64,000 nt of DNA from Treponema sp. (lineage in GTDB: Bacteria > Spirochaetota > Spirochaetia > Treponematales > Treponemataceae). This document shows positions 7,724 to 16,700 of this stretch, piece by piece (position 1 is the first letter of the stretch; each line of letters starts with the position of its first letter). The notes under the pieces are model-generated. The model did not search any database, had not been told where the DNA came from, and was given only the letters and a program-made list of their open reading frames with translations. Made by a program: the position numbers and the translations under genes. Location: assembly GCA_022510845.1 (NCBI GenBank), contig JAFLSR010000002.1, positions 42,882-106,881 of the forward strand, written 5' to 3'.

Positions 7724-8632
7724 ATGTTTTTTGAACTGAATGACGTTTTGAAAAATGCCATTGTCAACGCGCTGGAAAATCAGGAGAAGAGATTTTTCGT
7801 GGACGCGCAGAAAGGCAATTTGGTGGAAGATGACGGTTCGTTCAGTTCCGACAATGAGCGTTTTTACGAGCTTCCCGAATGGGATTCCGCGAGCGGATTT
7901 TCGCTGATGGAGGAGTTCGTGAGCGACTTGCATTCGCCGTTTGCGCGAAACGATTTGCAGGCAGTCCTGCGTTCTGGAAAGGGGGTGTTCAGGGGATTCA
8001 AGGACGTTTTAAAATCGTACCCGCTGGTGGAACGTCGCTGGCATTTTTTTAAAAATCGGCGGCTTTTGATTTATGTCCAGGAGTGGTACAGTTCGCTCCT
8101 CGAAATGTGGGGCTTGGAAAAATCGGATTTCCAAACCGAAGAGCTTTCCGATTTGGTTCGGGAAGACTTTGTTTTTCGTGAATACAATTCCGCGCAAGAC
8201 AGGATTTCGGTTTTGCGTTGCATTGATTCGTCCGCCAAAGAATTCGAAGAAGAATTCTCGGCAGAATTTACTTGCGCCGTGGATTTTTTTTGGCGGAGTC
8301 AGTTCGAAAAAAACGCGGACCCGGACGGCTTTGTATGCCGCTCGCTTGACGATGAATTTGTCGGTTGCGCCGTTTTTTCGCCATGCCCGGAAAATTCGAA
8401 AAATGCTGTTTTTTTGGCGGGATTGTTTGTGGAGAAAGAATACAGGGGTTTGGGAATCGCAAACGAACTTTTTGAAATGGCACTTTCCTCGCTAAAAGAA
8501 GGCGGAGTGCGGTGGGTTTTTGTTGCGAACAGTTTTGTGCCGGATTCACTTCAAGGAATGCTTGGCCGTTTTGGTTTTAAGAAAATCGGCTCGGCGTATG
8601 CGGCATCTTTAAATGTTCAACTAAATTTTTAA
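7724..8632 (+). CDS. UPF0158-like domain fused to GNAT acetyltransferase
   Basis: This 302-residue protein has two parts. Residues 1-128 match the UPF0158 pattern from memory: ERFYELPEWDSASGFSLMEEF, then GVFRGFKDVLKSYP and RRWHFFKNRRL. Function of that family is unknown. Residues about 150-302 look like a GNAT acyltransferase: a core strand VFLAGLFVEKEYRG and the acetyl-CoA loop EYRGLGIANELFE, then the closing helix and GRFGFKKIG. GNAT enzymes move an acyl group from acyl-CoA to an amine; the substrate is unknown. A gap of 18 nt to the RNA-binding protein gene, which has a good SD, suggests an operon. The fusion is unusual in my experience. Confidence 0.75.
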   Translation: MFFELNDVLKNAIVNALENQEKRFFVDAQKGNLVEDDGSFSSDNERFYELPEWDSASGFSLMEEFVSDLHSPFARNDLQAVLRSGKGVFRGFKDVLKSYPLVERRWHFFKNRRLLIYVQEWYSSLLEMWGLEKSDFQTEELSDLVREDFVFREYNSAQDRISVLRCIDSSAKEFEEEFSAEFTCAVDFFWRSQFEKNADPDGFVCRSLDDEFVGCAVFSPCPENSKNAVFLAGLFVEKEYRGLGIANELFEMALSSLKEGGVRWVFVANSFVPDSLQGMLGRFGFKKIGSAYAASLNVQLNF

Positions 8633-8650
8633 TTTTTTTTTGGAGACATT

Positions 8651-9406
8651 ATGTACAGAAGAAACAATGAAATCAATTATGAGCAGGTGGCGAATTTTTT
8701 GAAGGCCTCCGTTCAGCAGGTGAAGACGCAGGAAGACGTGGATGTCTTGAAGCAGTTCAAAAAAGTTTTCAAGAAAAACATTCCGTGGAATTTGCGCGGA
8801 TATGTCGCGGCGTATCTTTTGAAGGTGGCGACAGGCAACGCACGCCGTCCGTTCGTTCCGCGCCACGATTTTGAGCGCGATGGTTTCCGACGTGAGCGCG
8901 GCGATTTTTCTCGCTCGCGAAATGAGGAGCGCAGGGAATTCTCACGCGCGGAGAATTCCAGTGGTGAAGAGCGGCACGTGCCCCATGCGAGGGTGGAAAT
9001 CGACCCGAGCGTTGCCGCGACGATTTTCATAGGCATTGGACGGAATCGCCGCGTGTTCCCGCGCGACTTGCTCGGCATTTTGATAAACGTTGCGGGCATT
9101 GAGCGCGACCGCATCGGCGACATTCGCGTGCTCGCAAATTATTCTTTCGTGCAGCTTTTTGCCGAGGACGCGGACAAGGCAATCAACGCGCTAAACGGCT
9201 ATGAATATCGAGGCCGCCCGCTTTCCGTGAGTTATTCTCGGGCGCGCGACGACGATCCTTCTTCGGAAAATTATTCTTCGGATTCATATTCGCAGGACGC
9301 GGAATCTTCTTCCGAATCGGAACGAAATTTCGCTTCGGAAGGCGAAGGTGAGAATTATGCTTCCGGAAATGCCACGGGCGAAGACTATTCTTCGCCTTCG
9401 GCATAG
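8651..9406 (+). CDS. DbpA-type RNA-binding domain protein
   Basis: A 251-residue protein with no helicase domains. Residues 1-62 form a helical segment starting with NNEINYEQVANFLKASVQ. Residues 65-120 are a low-complexity Arg/Ser/Glu linker resembling RNA-binding tails. Residues about 120-200 match the DbpA C-terminal RRM-like domain: ATIFIGIGRNRRVFPRDLLGIL, IGDIRVLANYSFVQL and GRPLSVSYSRA. The final 50 residues are acidic and Ser-rich. In DEAD-box proteins of the DbpA class this domain binds 23S rRNA; here it stands alone and may work in trans with a helicase such as the one at 1-414, which is speculation. SD GGAG and ATG at 8651 set the start. Confidence 0.8.
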   Translation: MYRRNNEINYEQVANFLKASVQQVKTQEDVDVLKQFKKVFKKNIPWNLRGYVAAYLLKVATGNARRPFVPRHDFERDGFRRERGDFSRSRNEERREFSRAENSSGEERHVPHARVEIDPSVAATIFIGIGRNRRVFPRDLLGILINVAGIERDRIGDIRVLANYSFVQLFAEDADKAINALNGYEYRGRPLSVSYSRARDDDPSSENYSSDSYSQDAESSSESERNFASEGEGENYASGNATGEDYSSPSA

Positions 9407-9415
9407 GGACTGGCG

Positions 9416-10141
9416 ATGGAAATAGCATCGTTACAAACCGGCCCGCTTGATGTGAACACCTACATCGTTCCGCTTGCGGGTCGCGCGGTTTTGATTGTTG
9501 ATCCTGCCGCCTGCGATTTTTCGGGCGACGAAAAATCAATCGTAAATTATCTTGACGAGCAGGATTTGATTCCGGTGGGCGTCCTGCTCACGCACGGACA
9601 TTTCGACCATGTTTGCGGCCTAAAGGAATTGCGCAAATCTTTCGCGCAAATTCCGATTGCCATGCACAAAGGCGATGCCGAATTTGTCGGAGCGAATTCT
9701 GCGCGGATTCACGCGGAGAATTTGGAAGACTTGGGATTCGGTGAAAAAGACTTGCTTGAAGATTTGAGCGACTTGCCGAATGCTGATTTTTTTCTGGAAG
9801 AGGGCGACACGCTCGACAAATTTTTCAGCGCGGAATATGTCATAGCGGAGTTCACCGGCGACGGTCCTCCCGATGTCGAGGCGGTTTTGAACGCGCTTTC
9901 GCATTGGAAGGTGCTTCACACGCCGGGGCATTCGCGCGGTTCGATTTGCTTTTATAATTCCAACGAGGGGATTCTCATTTCAGGCGACACGGTATTCTAC
10001 CAATCCTATGGCAGGACTGATTTGCGCGGCGGAAACGAGGCGCAGATTAAAAAAAGCCTTGTGCGTATTTTTGAAGAACTGCCGCCCGAGACGCAGGTTT
10101 TTCCGGGGCACGGAATTTTTGGATTTTCGTTGAAAGAGTAG
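9416..10141 (+). CDS. MBL-fold metallohydrolase (glyoxalase II-like)
   Basis: A 241-residue enzyme with the metallo-beta-lactamase fold. The metal site is H60-G-H62-F-D64-H65, followed by HTPGHSRGS (about 163-171) and SGDTVF near 183. The closing motif is FPGHG near residue 230. Such small single-domain hydrolases cleave thioesters such as S-lactoylglutathione or other activated esters; the substrate here is not evident. The gene starts 9 nt after the RNA-binding protein gene with SD AGGGA, so it is probably the last gene of that operon. Between the two MBL halves is a stretch of about 60 residues rich in Glu, Asp and Leu that is longer than in minimal homologues. Confidence 0.88.
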   Translation: MEIASLQTGPLDVNTYIVPLAGRAVLIVDPAACDFSGDEKSIVNYLDEQDLIPVGVLLTHGHFDHVCGLKELRKSFAQIPIAMHKGDAEFVGANSARIHAENLEDLGFGEKDLLEDLSDLPNADFFLEEGDTLDKFFSAEYVIAEFTGDGPPDVEAVLNALSHWKVLHTPGHSRGSICFYNSNEGILISGDTVFYQSYGRTDLRGGNEAQIKKSLVRIFEELPPETQVFPGHGIFGFSLKE

Positions 10142-10175
10142 GCAAGGCGATTTTGTAGTTAAGATTCGGAGGGGT

Positions 10176-10321
10176 GTTCAAAAACCGCGCTAAATGGCGC
10201 GCATCTTTTGAACCCGAGTTTCTTGCTTCGATGAAACTCGCTTATTTATTGCGATTTTTCACTTCGTTGCAAAATCGCGTTTTCAATTTTGCAGAAATTG
10301 AAATTTCTGCAAAATTGAAAA
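10176..10321 (+). repeat. Four-hairpin array upstream of uppP
   Basis: (1) GTTCAAAA 10176-10183 with TTTTGAAC 10206-10213. (2) CGAGTTTC 10215-10222 with GAAACTCG 10233-10240. (3) GCGATTTT 10251-10258 with AAAATCGC 10271-10278, loop TCACTTCGTTGC, identical to the potD1 array. (4) A 19-bp perfect arm, 10280-10298 with 10303-10321, starting TTTTC and ending GAAAA. The uppP SD (GGAGGA) begins 4 nt later. Confidence 0.85.
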
Positions 10322-10332
10322 TTTGGAGGAAT

Positions 10333-11220
10333 ATGAATTTTTTTCACGCGCTGATTTTGGGAGTGGTGCAGGGAATCGCGGAATTTTTGCCGGTTTCTTC
10401 GAGCGGGCATCTTGCCGTTTTGCAGAATGTTTTTGGCTTGCAGGAAGTGCCGCCGCTTTTCGATGTGATTTTGCATATACCTTCGCTTTTGGCAGTGATT
10501 ATTTTTTTCCGAAAAAAAATCGCGTGCCTTTTTGCGGTTTTGTTCAGATGGATTTTGAGGAAGGACGCTTCGCAAGAACCTGCTTCGTCAGAGGGCGATG
10601 CGTTCGATTTGCTTACGGGCACGGAAAAATTGTGCAGGCGCACAATCATCGCTGTAATCGCTACGACCGCAGTAACCGGCGCGATTGGAGTGTTCACGTC
10701 GAAATTGCTTCCAGAATTCCCGGTTCGCGTGGTCTGCATAGGATTTCTTTTTACCGCCGCGCTTTTGATTGCGCAGGAAATTTTTTCAAGGCAAAAAATT
10801 CTTGCGGAAAAAAATCCTGAGTCTGAAAAGAAATCCGCGCGCGAGCGAGCGCAAGGCATTTCGATTTTGCAGGCGTTGGCAATCGGCGTGGCGCAAGGAT
10901 TGGGCACTTTGCCTGGCGTTTCGCGCAGCGGCTCGACAATTTCAGGCGCGATTTTTTGCGGCGTTCCATGCGCACAGGCGGCGGAATATTCTTTTATCGT
11001 TTCGATTCCAGCAATCTTGGCGGCGTTCGTGCTTGAACTTCGCGACGTTCAAAAGATGTCGGCGGTGGGAATCTTGCCGCTTGTGCTTTCGTGCGTGGTA
11101 TGCTTTTTGGCGGCTTACGCAAGCCTTTCGTGGCTTATGAAGATAATCAAAAAAGGCCGCCTCGAATGGTTTGCGTGTTATTTGATTCCGCTAGGAATCT
11201 TGGGCTTGATTTTCTTCTAG
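10333..11220 (+). CDS. uppP: Undecaprenyl-diphosphatase (bacitracin resistance type)
   Basis: A 295-residue integral membrane enzyme that dephosphorylates undecaprenyl diphosphate, recycling the lipid carrier for peptidoglycan. The ATG at 10333 has a near-perfect SD; an in-frame ATG at 10174 lies in the hairpin array and would add 53 unrelated residues. Family motifs are present: GVVQGIAEFLPVSSSGHL at residues 9-26 and GTLPGVSRSGSTISGA at about 196-211. Several further hydrophobic helices reach the C-terminus. Overexpression of this family gives bacitracin tolerance. It stands alone after a hairpin array and faces the TSCPD gene. Confidence 0.95.
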   Translation: MNFFHALILGVVQGIAEFLPVSSSGHLAVLQNVFGLQEVPPLFDVILHIPSLLAVIIFFRKKIACLFAVLFRWILRKDASQEPASSEGDAFDLLTGTEKLCRRTIIAVIATTAVTGAIGVFTSKLLPEFPVRVVCIGFLFTAALLIAQEIFSRQKILAEKNPESEKKSARERAQGISILQALAIGVAQGLGTLPGVSRSGSTISGAIFCGVPCAQAAEYSFIVSIPAILAAFVLELRDVQKMSAVGILPLVLSCVVCFLAAYASLSWLMKIIKKGRLEWFACYLIPLGILGLIFF

Positions 11221-11246
11221 GGAATCGCGTTTGAAAAAACTGTTTC

Positions 11247-11486
11247 CTATTCCATCACTGCGCGGGCAAGTTGGTCTGCGCAGGAAGTGCCCTTGTTGCG
11301 GCATAGGTTTCCGCCCACTTTTGCCGCGATGTCGCTGGCTTTCCAACCGTCAAGTATTTTTGAAATTGCTTTGAGATTGCCGTCGCATCCGCCCGTAAAT
11401 TTGATGTTCGTGATGATGCCGTTTTCGTCCTTGTCGAAATCGATTTGCGTAGAGCAAGTTCCGTTGGTTTTAAAACTGTGATGCAT
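11247..11486 (-). CDS. TSCPD domain protein (TIGR03905-like)
   Basis: A 79-residue protein with an ideal SD (AGGAGG) 5 nt before its ATG. It matches the small stand-alone TSCPD family: a GTCSTQIDF opening, the GGCDGNLKAISKIL core and a C-terminal CRNKGTSCADQLARA. The four cysteines could bind a metal. The domain also occurs at the C-terminus of ribonucleotide reductases, but the role of the stand-alone protein is unknown. It converges on uppP (26 bp apart) and is divergent from malQ. No recognisable terminator separates it from uppP. Confidence 0.85.
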   Translation of the reverse strand: MHHSFKTNGTCSTQIDFDKDENGIITNIKFTGGCDGNLKAISKILDGWKASDIAAKVGGNLCRNKGTSCADQLARAVME

Positions 11487-11579
11487 TTTTCCTCCTAAAA
11501 AAATAAAATTAAGAAATCGTGTGGCGCAATCTGTGCGAATTCATTATAGCGGGCTAGAAAAAATAATTCAATATTTTTT

Positions 11580-11608
11580 TTGCGGAAAATCGAAAACCGT
11601 GATACAAT
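11580..11608 (+). promoter_or_regulatory. Leaderless-type promoter for malQ
   Basis: TTGCGG (11580-11585), 17 bp, TACAAT (11603-11608). The A of the ATG at 11615 is 7 nt after the last T, so it coincides with the expected transcription start. There is no SD. Confidence 0.75.
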
Positions 11609-11614
11609 ATAATC

Positions 11615-13651
11615 ATGAATCGACCACTTCTAAAAAATTCCACGGGCGTTTCCGTTCCGCTCGGAGCGTTGTGCGCCAAAGAATGTCCTGCCATCGGCGA
11701 ATTCCCTGCGCTTAAAAAATTCGCAAAAATTTGCAAAAGCGCAGGGCTTGAAATAATCCAGCTTCTTCCTGTGAACGACACGGGAACGCAGTCTTCGCCT
11801 TATTCGGGGCTTTCGGCATTCGCGCTTCATCCGATTTACATTTGCATTTCCGCGCTTCCGGAATTTTCCGCTGTCTATAAAAGCGACAAAAATTTCAAGG
11901 TGGAATACGACTCGTTCTTGAAGGCGCATCCGAAGACCGCGCGCTACGACTACCAAGGCATTTTGCAAAAAAAGATTTCGCTTTTGATGAAAATCTACGA
12001 AGCGAGTGATGTCGCAAAAAACGCCGCCGCCACTCCAGAACTTTCCGCGTGGATGAAAAAAAATCCTTGGATAAAAAATTATTGCGTGTACAAAAATTTA
12101 AAATGGAAGTATATGCAGTCCACTTGGAAAGCATGGAAGGCGGAAGACCAAATCCTTTCTGCGGAAGAAATCACTCGCCGCTGGAATTCCAAGGCGCAAA
12201 AAAAAGAGCACCTTTTTTACGCTTGGGTTCAACTTCGCGCCCACGAGCAGTTTTCCGAGGCGGCGGAGGAAGTGCGAAAATGCGGAATCATTCTCAAAGG
12301 CGATATGCCCATTTTGATGAACGAGGATTCGTGCGACGCTTGGGCACTGCCGGAATTTTTCGAGCATTCGCTCAGGGCAGGCTCTCCTGCGGACGGCGAA
12401 AATCCTTCGGGGCAGAACTGGGGATTTCCCACTTACAATTGGAAGGCGTTGCGAGGCGCGGATTATTCTTGGTGGAAGGAAAGGCTCAAAAGCGCGGCGC
12501 AATATTACGATGCGTATCGGCTTGACCACATTTTGGGATTTTTCAGAATTTGGGCGATTCCCGCGCGTGAATGCACGGCACTTTTGGGACACAGCGAGCC
12601 TTGCGAAACAATCAGCCGTGAAGAACTTGTGGAAGCGGGATTTGACGAAGGCAGAATCCGCTGGCTTTCCGAGCCGCACATTTCTACAGGCGACGTGGAT
12701 TATTTTACTTGGAATCACGAAGTTTCAGCGAAAATCCTCGAAAAACTCGCGACGAAATTTCCAAACGAAGAACTGTGGCTTTTCAAAGATTCCCTCAAAG
12801 GCGACAAGGACATTTTTGAAGCCGATTTTGAAGGACTCGTTTCTTCCGAAGCCGAAAACAACATCAAGCAAAAGTTGACTGAAAAATGGCGAAGCCGCAC
12901 TCTCATCAAAATCAAAAAAGACAAATACGCCATCTCATGGACTTATAAAAATTCCGCGCCTTGGCAGACTTTGAGCGACGAAGAAAAAAAGAAAATCGAT
13001 TCCATCGTGGAAAGCAAAAACGCCTTGCAAGAAAAAAAATGGAAAAAGCAGGCCGAAGAAATTTTAGGCGCGCTCACTTCTTCCGTAAAAATGGTTCCGT
13101 GCGGCGAAGATTTGGGCGTTTCGCTGAAATGCGTTGAAGAAGTGATGAGCGCGGAAAAAATCCTGCGGTTGTCCGTGGTGCGCTGGGCGCGCGAATGGGG
13201 CAAGGAAGGCTCGCCGTTCGTGCCGCTTTCGCAATACCCGGAACTGAGCGTTGCCACTACGAGCGTTCACGATTCGAGCACAATTCGCGAATGGTGGAAT
13301 TCGGAAAAGGAAAGCGCGGCGGCGTTCTTCCGCGCGAATAAAAAAGTTTTTGCCGAAAACGAAGTGGGCGAAAATGATTTTGCGGATTTTTCCCCGAATG
13401 TCGCGCGCGCGATTTTGGAGGCGGCGGCGCAAGCAAAAAGCGTCTGGTGCATCCATCCGCTTCAGGATTTTTTGTATTTGCAAAAAAATTATTGGCTTGA
13501 AAATCCGAAGGACGAGAGAATCAACGTTCCGGGCGAAGTGAGCGAATTCAACTGGACATACCGAACGCCGTGCGATTTGGAAGATTTGGCGAAGGACAAG
13601 GAACTTCTTTCGCAAATTAAATCAATTGCAAAAAAGCACGAGGTGTGCTAA
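11615..13651 (+). CDS. malQ: 4-alpha-glucanotransferase (amylomaltase, GH77)
   Basis: This 678-residue cytoplasmic enzyme transfers alpha-1,4-glucan segments between maltodextrins. GH77 landmarks are visible: DTGTQSSPYSGLSAFALHP at the substrate cleft, QNWGFPTYNW, the nucleophile loop YRLDHILGFFRIW, the acid/base region MVPCGEDLG, and TTSVHDSSTIREWW with the stabilising Asp. The last motif is of the DPE2/Bacteroidetes type rather than the E. coli MalQ type. The length fits the family plus an insertion of about 120 residues (about 380-510, Lys-rich). The start is leaderless. The following GH13 gene has a promoter inside the last codons of malQ, so the two can be transcribed separately but form a glucan-metabolism pair. 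Confidence 0.93.
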   Translation: MNRPLLKNSTGVSVPLGALCAKECPAIGEFPALKKFAKICKSAGLEIIQLLPVNDTGTQSSPYSGLSAFALHPIYICISALPEFSAVYKSDKNFKVEYDSFLKAHPKTARYDYQGILQKKISLLMKIYEASDVAKNAAATPELSAWMKKNPWIKNYCVYKNLKWKYMQSTWKAWKAEDQILSAEEITRRWNSKAQKKEHLFYAWVQLRAHEQFSEAAEEVRKCGIILKGDMPILMNEDSCDAWALPEFFEHSLRAGSPADGENPSGQNWGFPTYNWKALRGADYSWWKERLKSAAQYYDAYRLDHILGFFRIWAIPARECTALLGHSEPCETISREELVEAGFDEGRIRWLSEPHISTGDVDYFTWNHEVSAKILEKLATKFPNEELWLFKDSLKGDKDIFEADFEGLVSSEAENNIKQKLTEKWRSRTLIKIKKDKYAISWTYKNSAPWQTLSDEEKKKIDSIVESKNALQEKKWKKQAEEILGALTSSVKMVPCGEDLGVSLKCVEEVMSAEKILRLSVVRWAREWGKEGSPFVPLSQYPELSVATTSVHDSSTIREWWNSEKESAAAFFRANKKVFAENEVGENDFADFSPNVARAILEAAAQAKSVWCIHPLQDFLYLQKNYWLENPKDERINVPGEVSEFNWTYRTPCDLEDLAKDKELLSQIKSIAKKHEVC

Positions 13652-13654
13652 AAT
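13626..13654 (+). promoter_or_regulatory. Promoter for the GH13 gene, inside the malQ 3' end
   Basis: TTGCAA (13626-13631), 17 bp, TAAAAT (13649-13654). It overlaps the last nine malQ codons. The leader is about 75 nt with SD GGGAG before the ATG at 13737. Confidence 0.55.
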
Positions 13655-13736
13655 TAAAATCGCCAAAATCGCAGGCTTTTGCTTGAAAAGTTCACGCTTC
13701 AAGTGGGGCTTGTACATTTTGTTTTGGGAGAAAAAG

Positions 13737-16700
13737 ATGAAGCTTTCATACAATGAATTTCACATTTCAAAGGTCGTCCGCGACAAATGCAATTTTTCGC
13801 AATCGCTTTACAGTTCGACCGGCAACGTCATCATCGCAAGTTTGCAGAACGTCCGCATTTTTACCGAACGCCTCAACAAATATTTTGATTCGCTTGGAAT
13901 GAGCGAAAAGCGGGTTTCGGCAGGGCAAATCAACGCGATGGGACTCATCGACGAAATCCTGCATTTTGTTTCAATGCTTTATCGACGTGATGGAATAAAG
14001 TCTTCTTTTGAGGGCGCGCTTTCCGCTTTGGACGAAAAATTCGGACGCGAAAAAATCGACGAGATGCTCAAAAATTTTTGCGAAGAATTTCCGCCCACTG
14101 CCGTTTATCGTGGCGAAATCAGCGTGGAAGAATATCTTTCGCTTTCCGCGGTGGATTCCGGAACTGGATTCGAGCGCACGAACCGCGAGGCGACGTTCGA
14201 AGAGTTGATGATGCTTCATCTTGCGAACGAAAATCCCGCGTTCAAGCCGTTTACGATTTTGTTCAACGATTTGCATCTGCGAAAAAATCCGATTTACATG
14301 GAAGCGTGGGAAGAAACCGAAAAATATTTCAAGACGCAGAAAAAATTCGGGCCTTTCAACAATGATTTCATCACGTTTCTCCGCGAGCCGATGAATTACA
14401 GCCCGAAAAGTTTGCGCGGGCAACTTCAATATATTTTGAAACACTGGATGTTTTTGATTGGCGAATGGCTCAAAAAACGCCTGCTTGCAAGTTTGGACAC
14501 TTTGAGCGAAGAAGAAAAGGCGGCGTGGCATCCGACAACTGGCGGCGAAGTGAACATGGAGCCGTACAACTACGACAATCTGATGAACGAATACGAGCGA
14601 TTTTCGCCGGACCGTGACTGGATGCCGAAAGTGGTGCTCATGGCAAAAACGATTTTGGTTTGGCTCGACCAGCTCACAAAAAAATACGGCTACCCGATTA
14701 CGCGCCTCGATCAGATTCCAGATTCGGAACTGGACGCTTTGCGCGACGAAGGCTTTACAGGGCTTTGGCTCATCGGACTTTGGGAGCGTTCGAACGCTTC
14801 AAAGCGAATCAAGCAGATTTGCGGAAACCCCGAAGCCGCCTCCAGCGCGTACAGTCTGATGGACTATACGATAGCGGGCAATTTGGGAGGATGGGAAGCC
14901 GTGGACAATTTGCGGCGCAGGCTTTGGGCGCGCGGCATTCGTCTTGCGAGCGACATGGTTCCGAACCATACCGCCATGGATTCGCGCTGGGTTGTTGAAC
15001 GCCCCGACCTTTTTGTTCAGCGGCGCGACAATCCTTTTCCGCAATACACTTACAACGGCGAAAACCTTTCATACGATGGGCGCGTAGGCGTTTACCTTGA
15101 AGACCACTACTATTCAAAATCAGATTGTGCCGTGGTCTTTAAGCGCGTGGACAATGCCACTGGCGACACCCGATACATTTACCACGGAAATGACGGCACG
15201 GGAATGCCTTGGAACGACACCGCCCAAATCGACTTTCTCAATCCCGCCGCGCGTGAAGCCGTGATGCAGGAAATCTTGCACGTTGCAAGGAATTTTCCAA
15301 TCATTCGATTTGATGCGGCGATGGTTCTCGCAAAAAAGCACATCCGCAGGCTTTGGTATCCGGAGCCGGGGCATGGAGGCGACATTGCCACGCGCAGCGA
15401 ATCCGCAATTTCTTCTTCGGATTTTGAGGCTGCGATTCCGAATGAATTCTGGCGCGAAGTGGTGGACCGCGTGGCGCAGGAAGTTCCCGACACGCTTTTG
15501 CTCGCCGAGGCGTTTTGGATGATGGAAGGATATTTCGTGCGCACGCTCGGAATGCATCGCGTGTACAATTCGGCATTTATGAATATGCTAAAAAAAGAGG
15601 AAAACCAAAAGTACCGCGACACCGTAAAAAACACGATAAAATTCGATCCCGAAATTCTCAAACGCTACGTGAATTTTATGAACAATCCCGACGAGGAAAC
15701 TGCGGTGGCGCAATTCGGCAAGGGTGACAAATATTTCGGCGTGTGCACTTTGATGGTGACGATGCCGGGGCTGCCGATGTTCGGGCACGGACAACTCGAA
15801 GGCTTCGAGGAAAAATACGGCATGGAATACACGCGCGCATACCGCAACGAAAAGCCCGACGAGGATTTGATGAATCGCCATCGCCACGACATTTTCCCGC
15901 TCATGCACAAACGCTACCTCTTTGCGCAAGTGGAAGACTTTTTGTTCTACGATGTCTGGGACAATGGCAGCGTGAACGAAAATGTCTTCGCCTATTCCAA
16001 CCGCTCGGGCAACGAATACGCCGTTGTCTTCTACAACAACAAGTACGAGCGCGCCACCGGTTGGATAAAGCAGTCGTGCGAATACGCCGTGAAATCAGGC
16101 GACGACAAGGCGATGAAATCCCGCTCGATTTCCGAAGGCTTGGGACTCACCGCCGAGGACGACAAATTCCTCATTTTCCGCGAGCATCGTTCCGGCCTTT
16201 GGTTCGTGCGAAAATGCGCGGACATCTGCCAAAGCGGAATGTTCATTTCGCTGAACGGATTCGAATGCCAAATCATGCTCGACATCCATCAAGTGAGCGA
16301 CACGCTCGACAAAAAATGGAGCACGCTCTGTTCCGTTTTGAACGGACGCGGTTGCTACGATCTTGAAGTTGAATGGCAAGAATATCGCTATCACAAACTT
16401 TATGTCGCGCTCGAAAAATTCGCAGGCGGAGATTTCTTTGCCAAGGCGAACGCTCTTTTTGCAAAGCCCAACGCGGCCGCCGCAAAAAAATTCCTCGAAA
16501 GCGTGAAAAAAGACGGAATCGATTTTTACAAGGTCGCATCGAGTTTTGCCGAAGAAGAGGCGAAAGTCTTTGGAATAAAAATCGCGAAGAAAACTGCCGA
16601 AAAACAATTCGCGGGATTTGAAAAATCTTTCAAGGAAATTTTGAAAATGGTTCCTGCAAAAAAATCCGCTTCGGCGCAAAAAGCGAAATCCTTGGACAAG

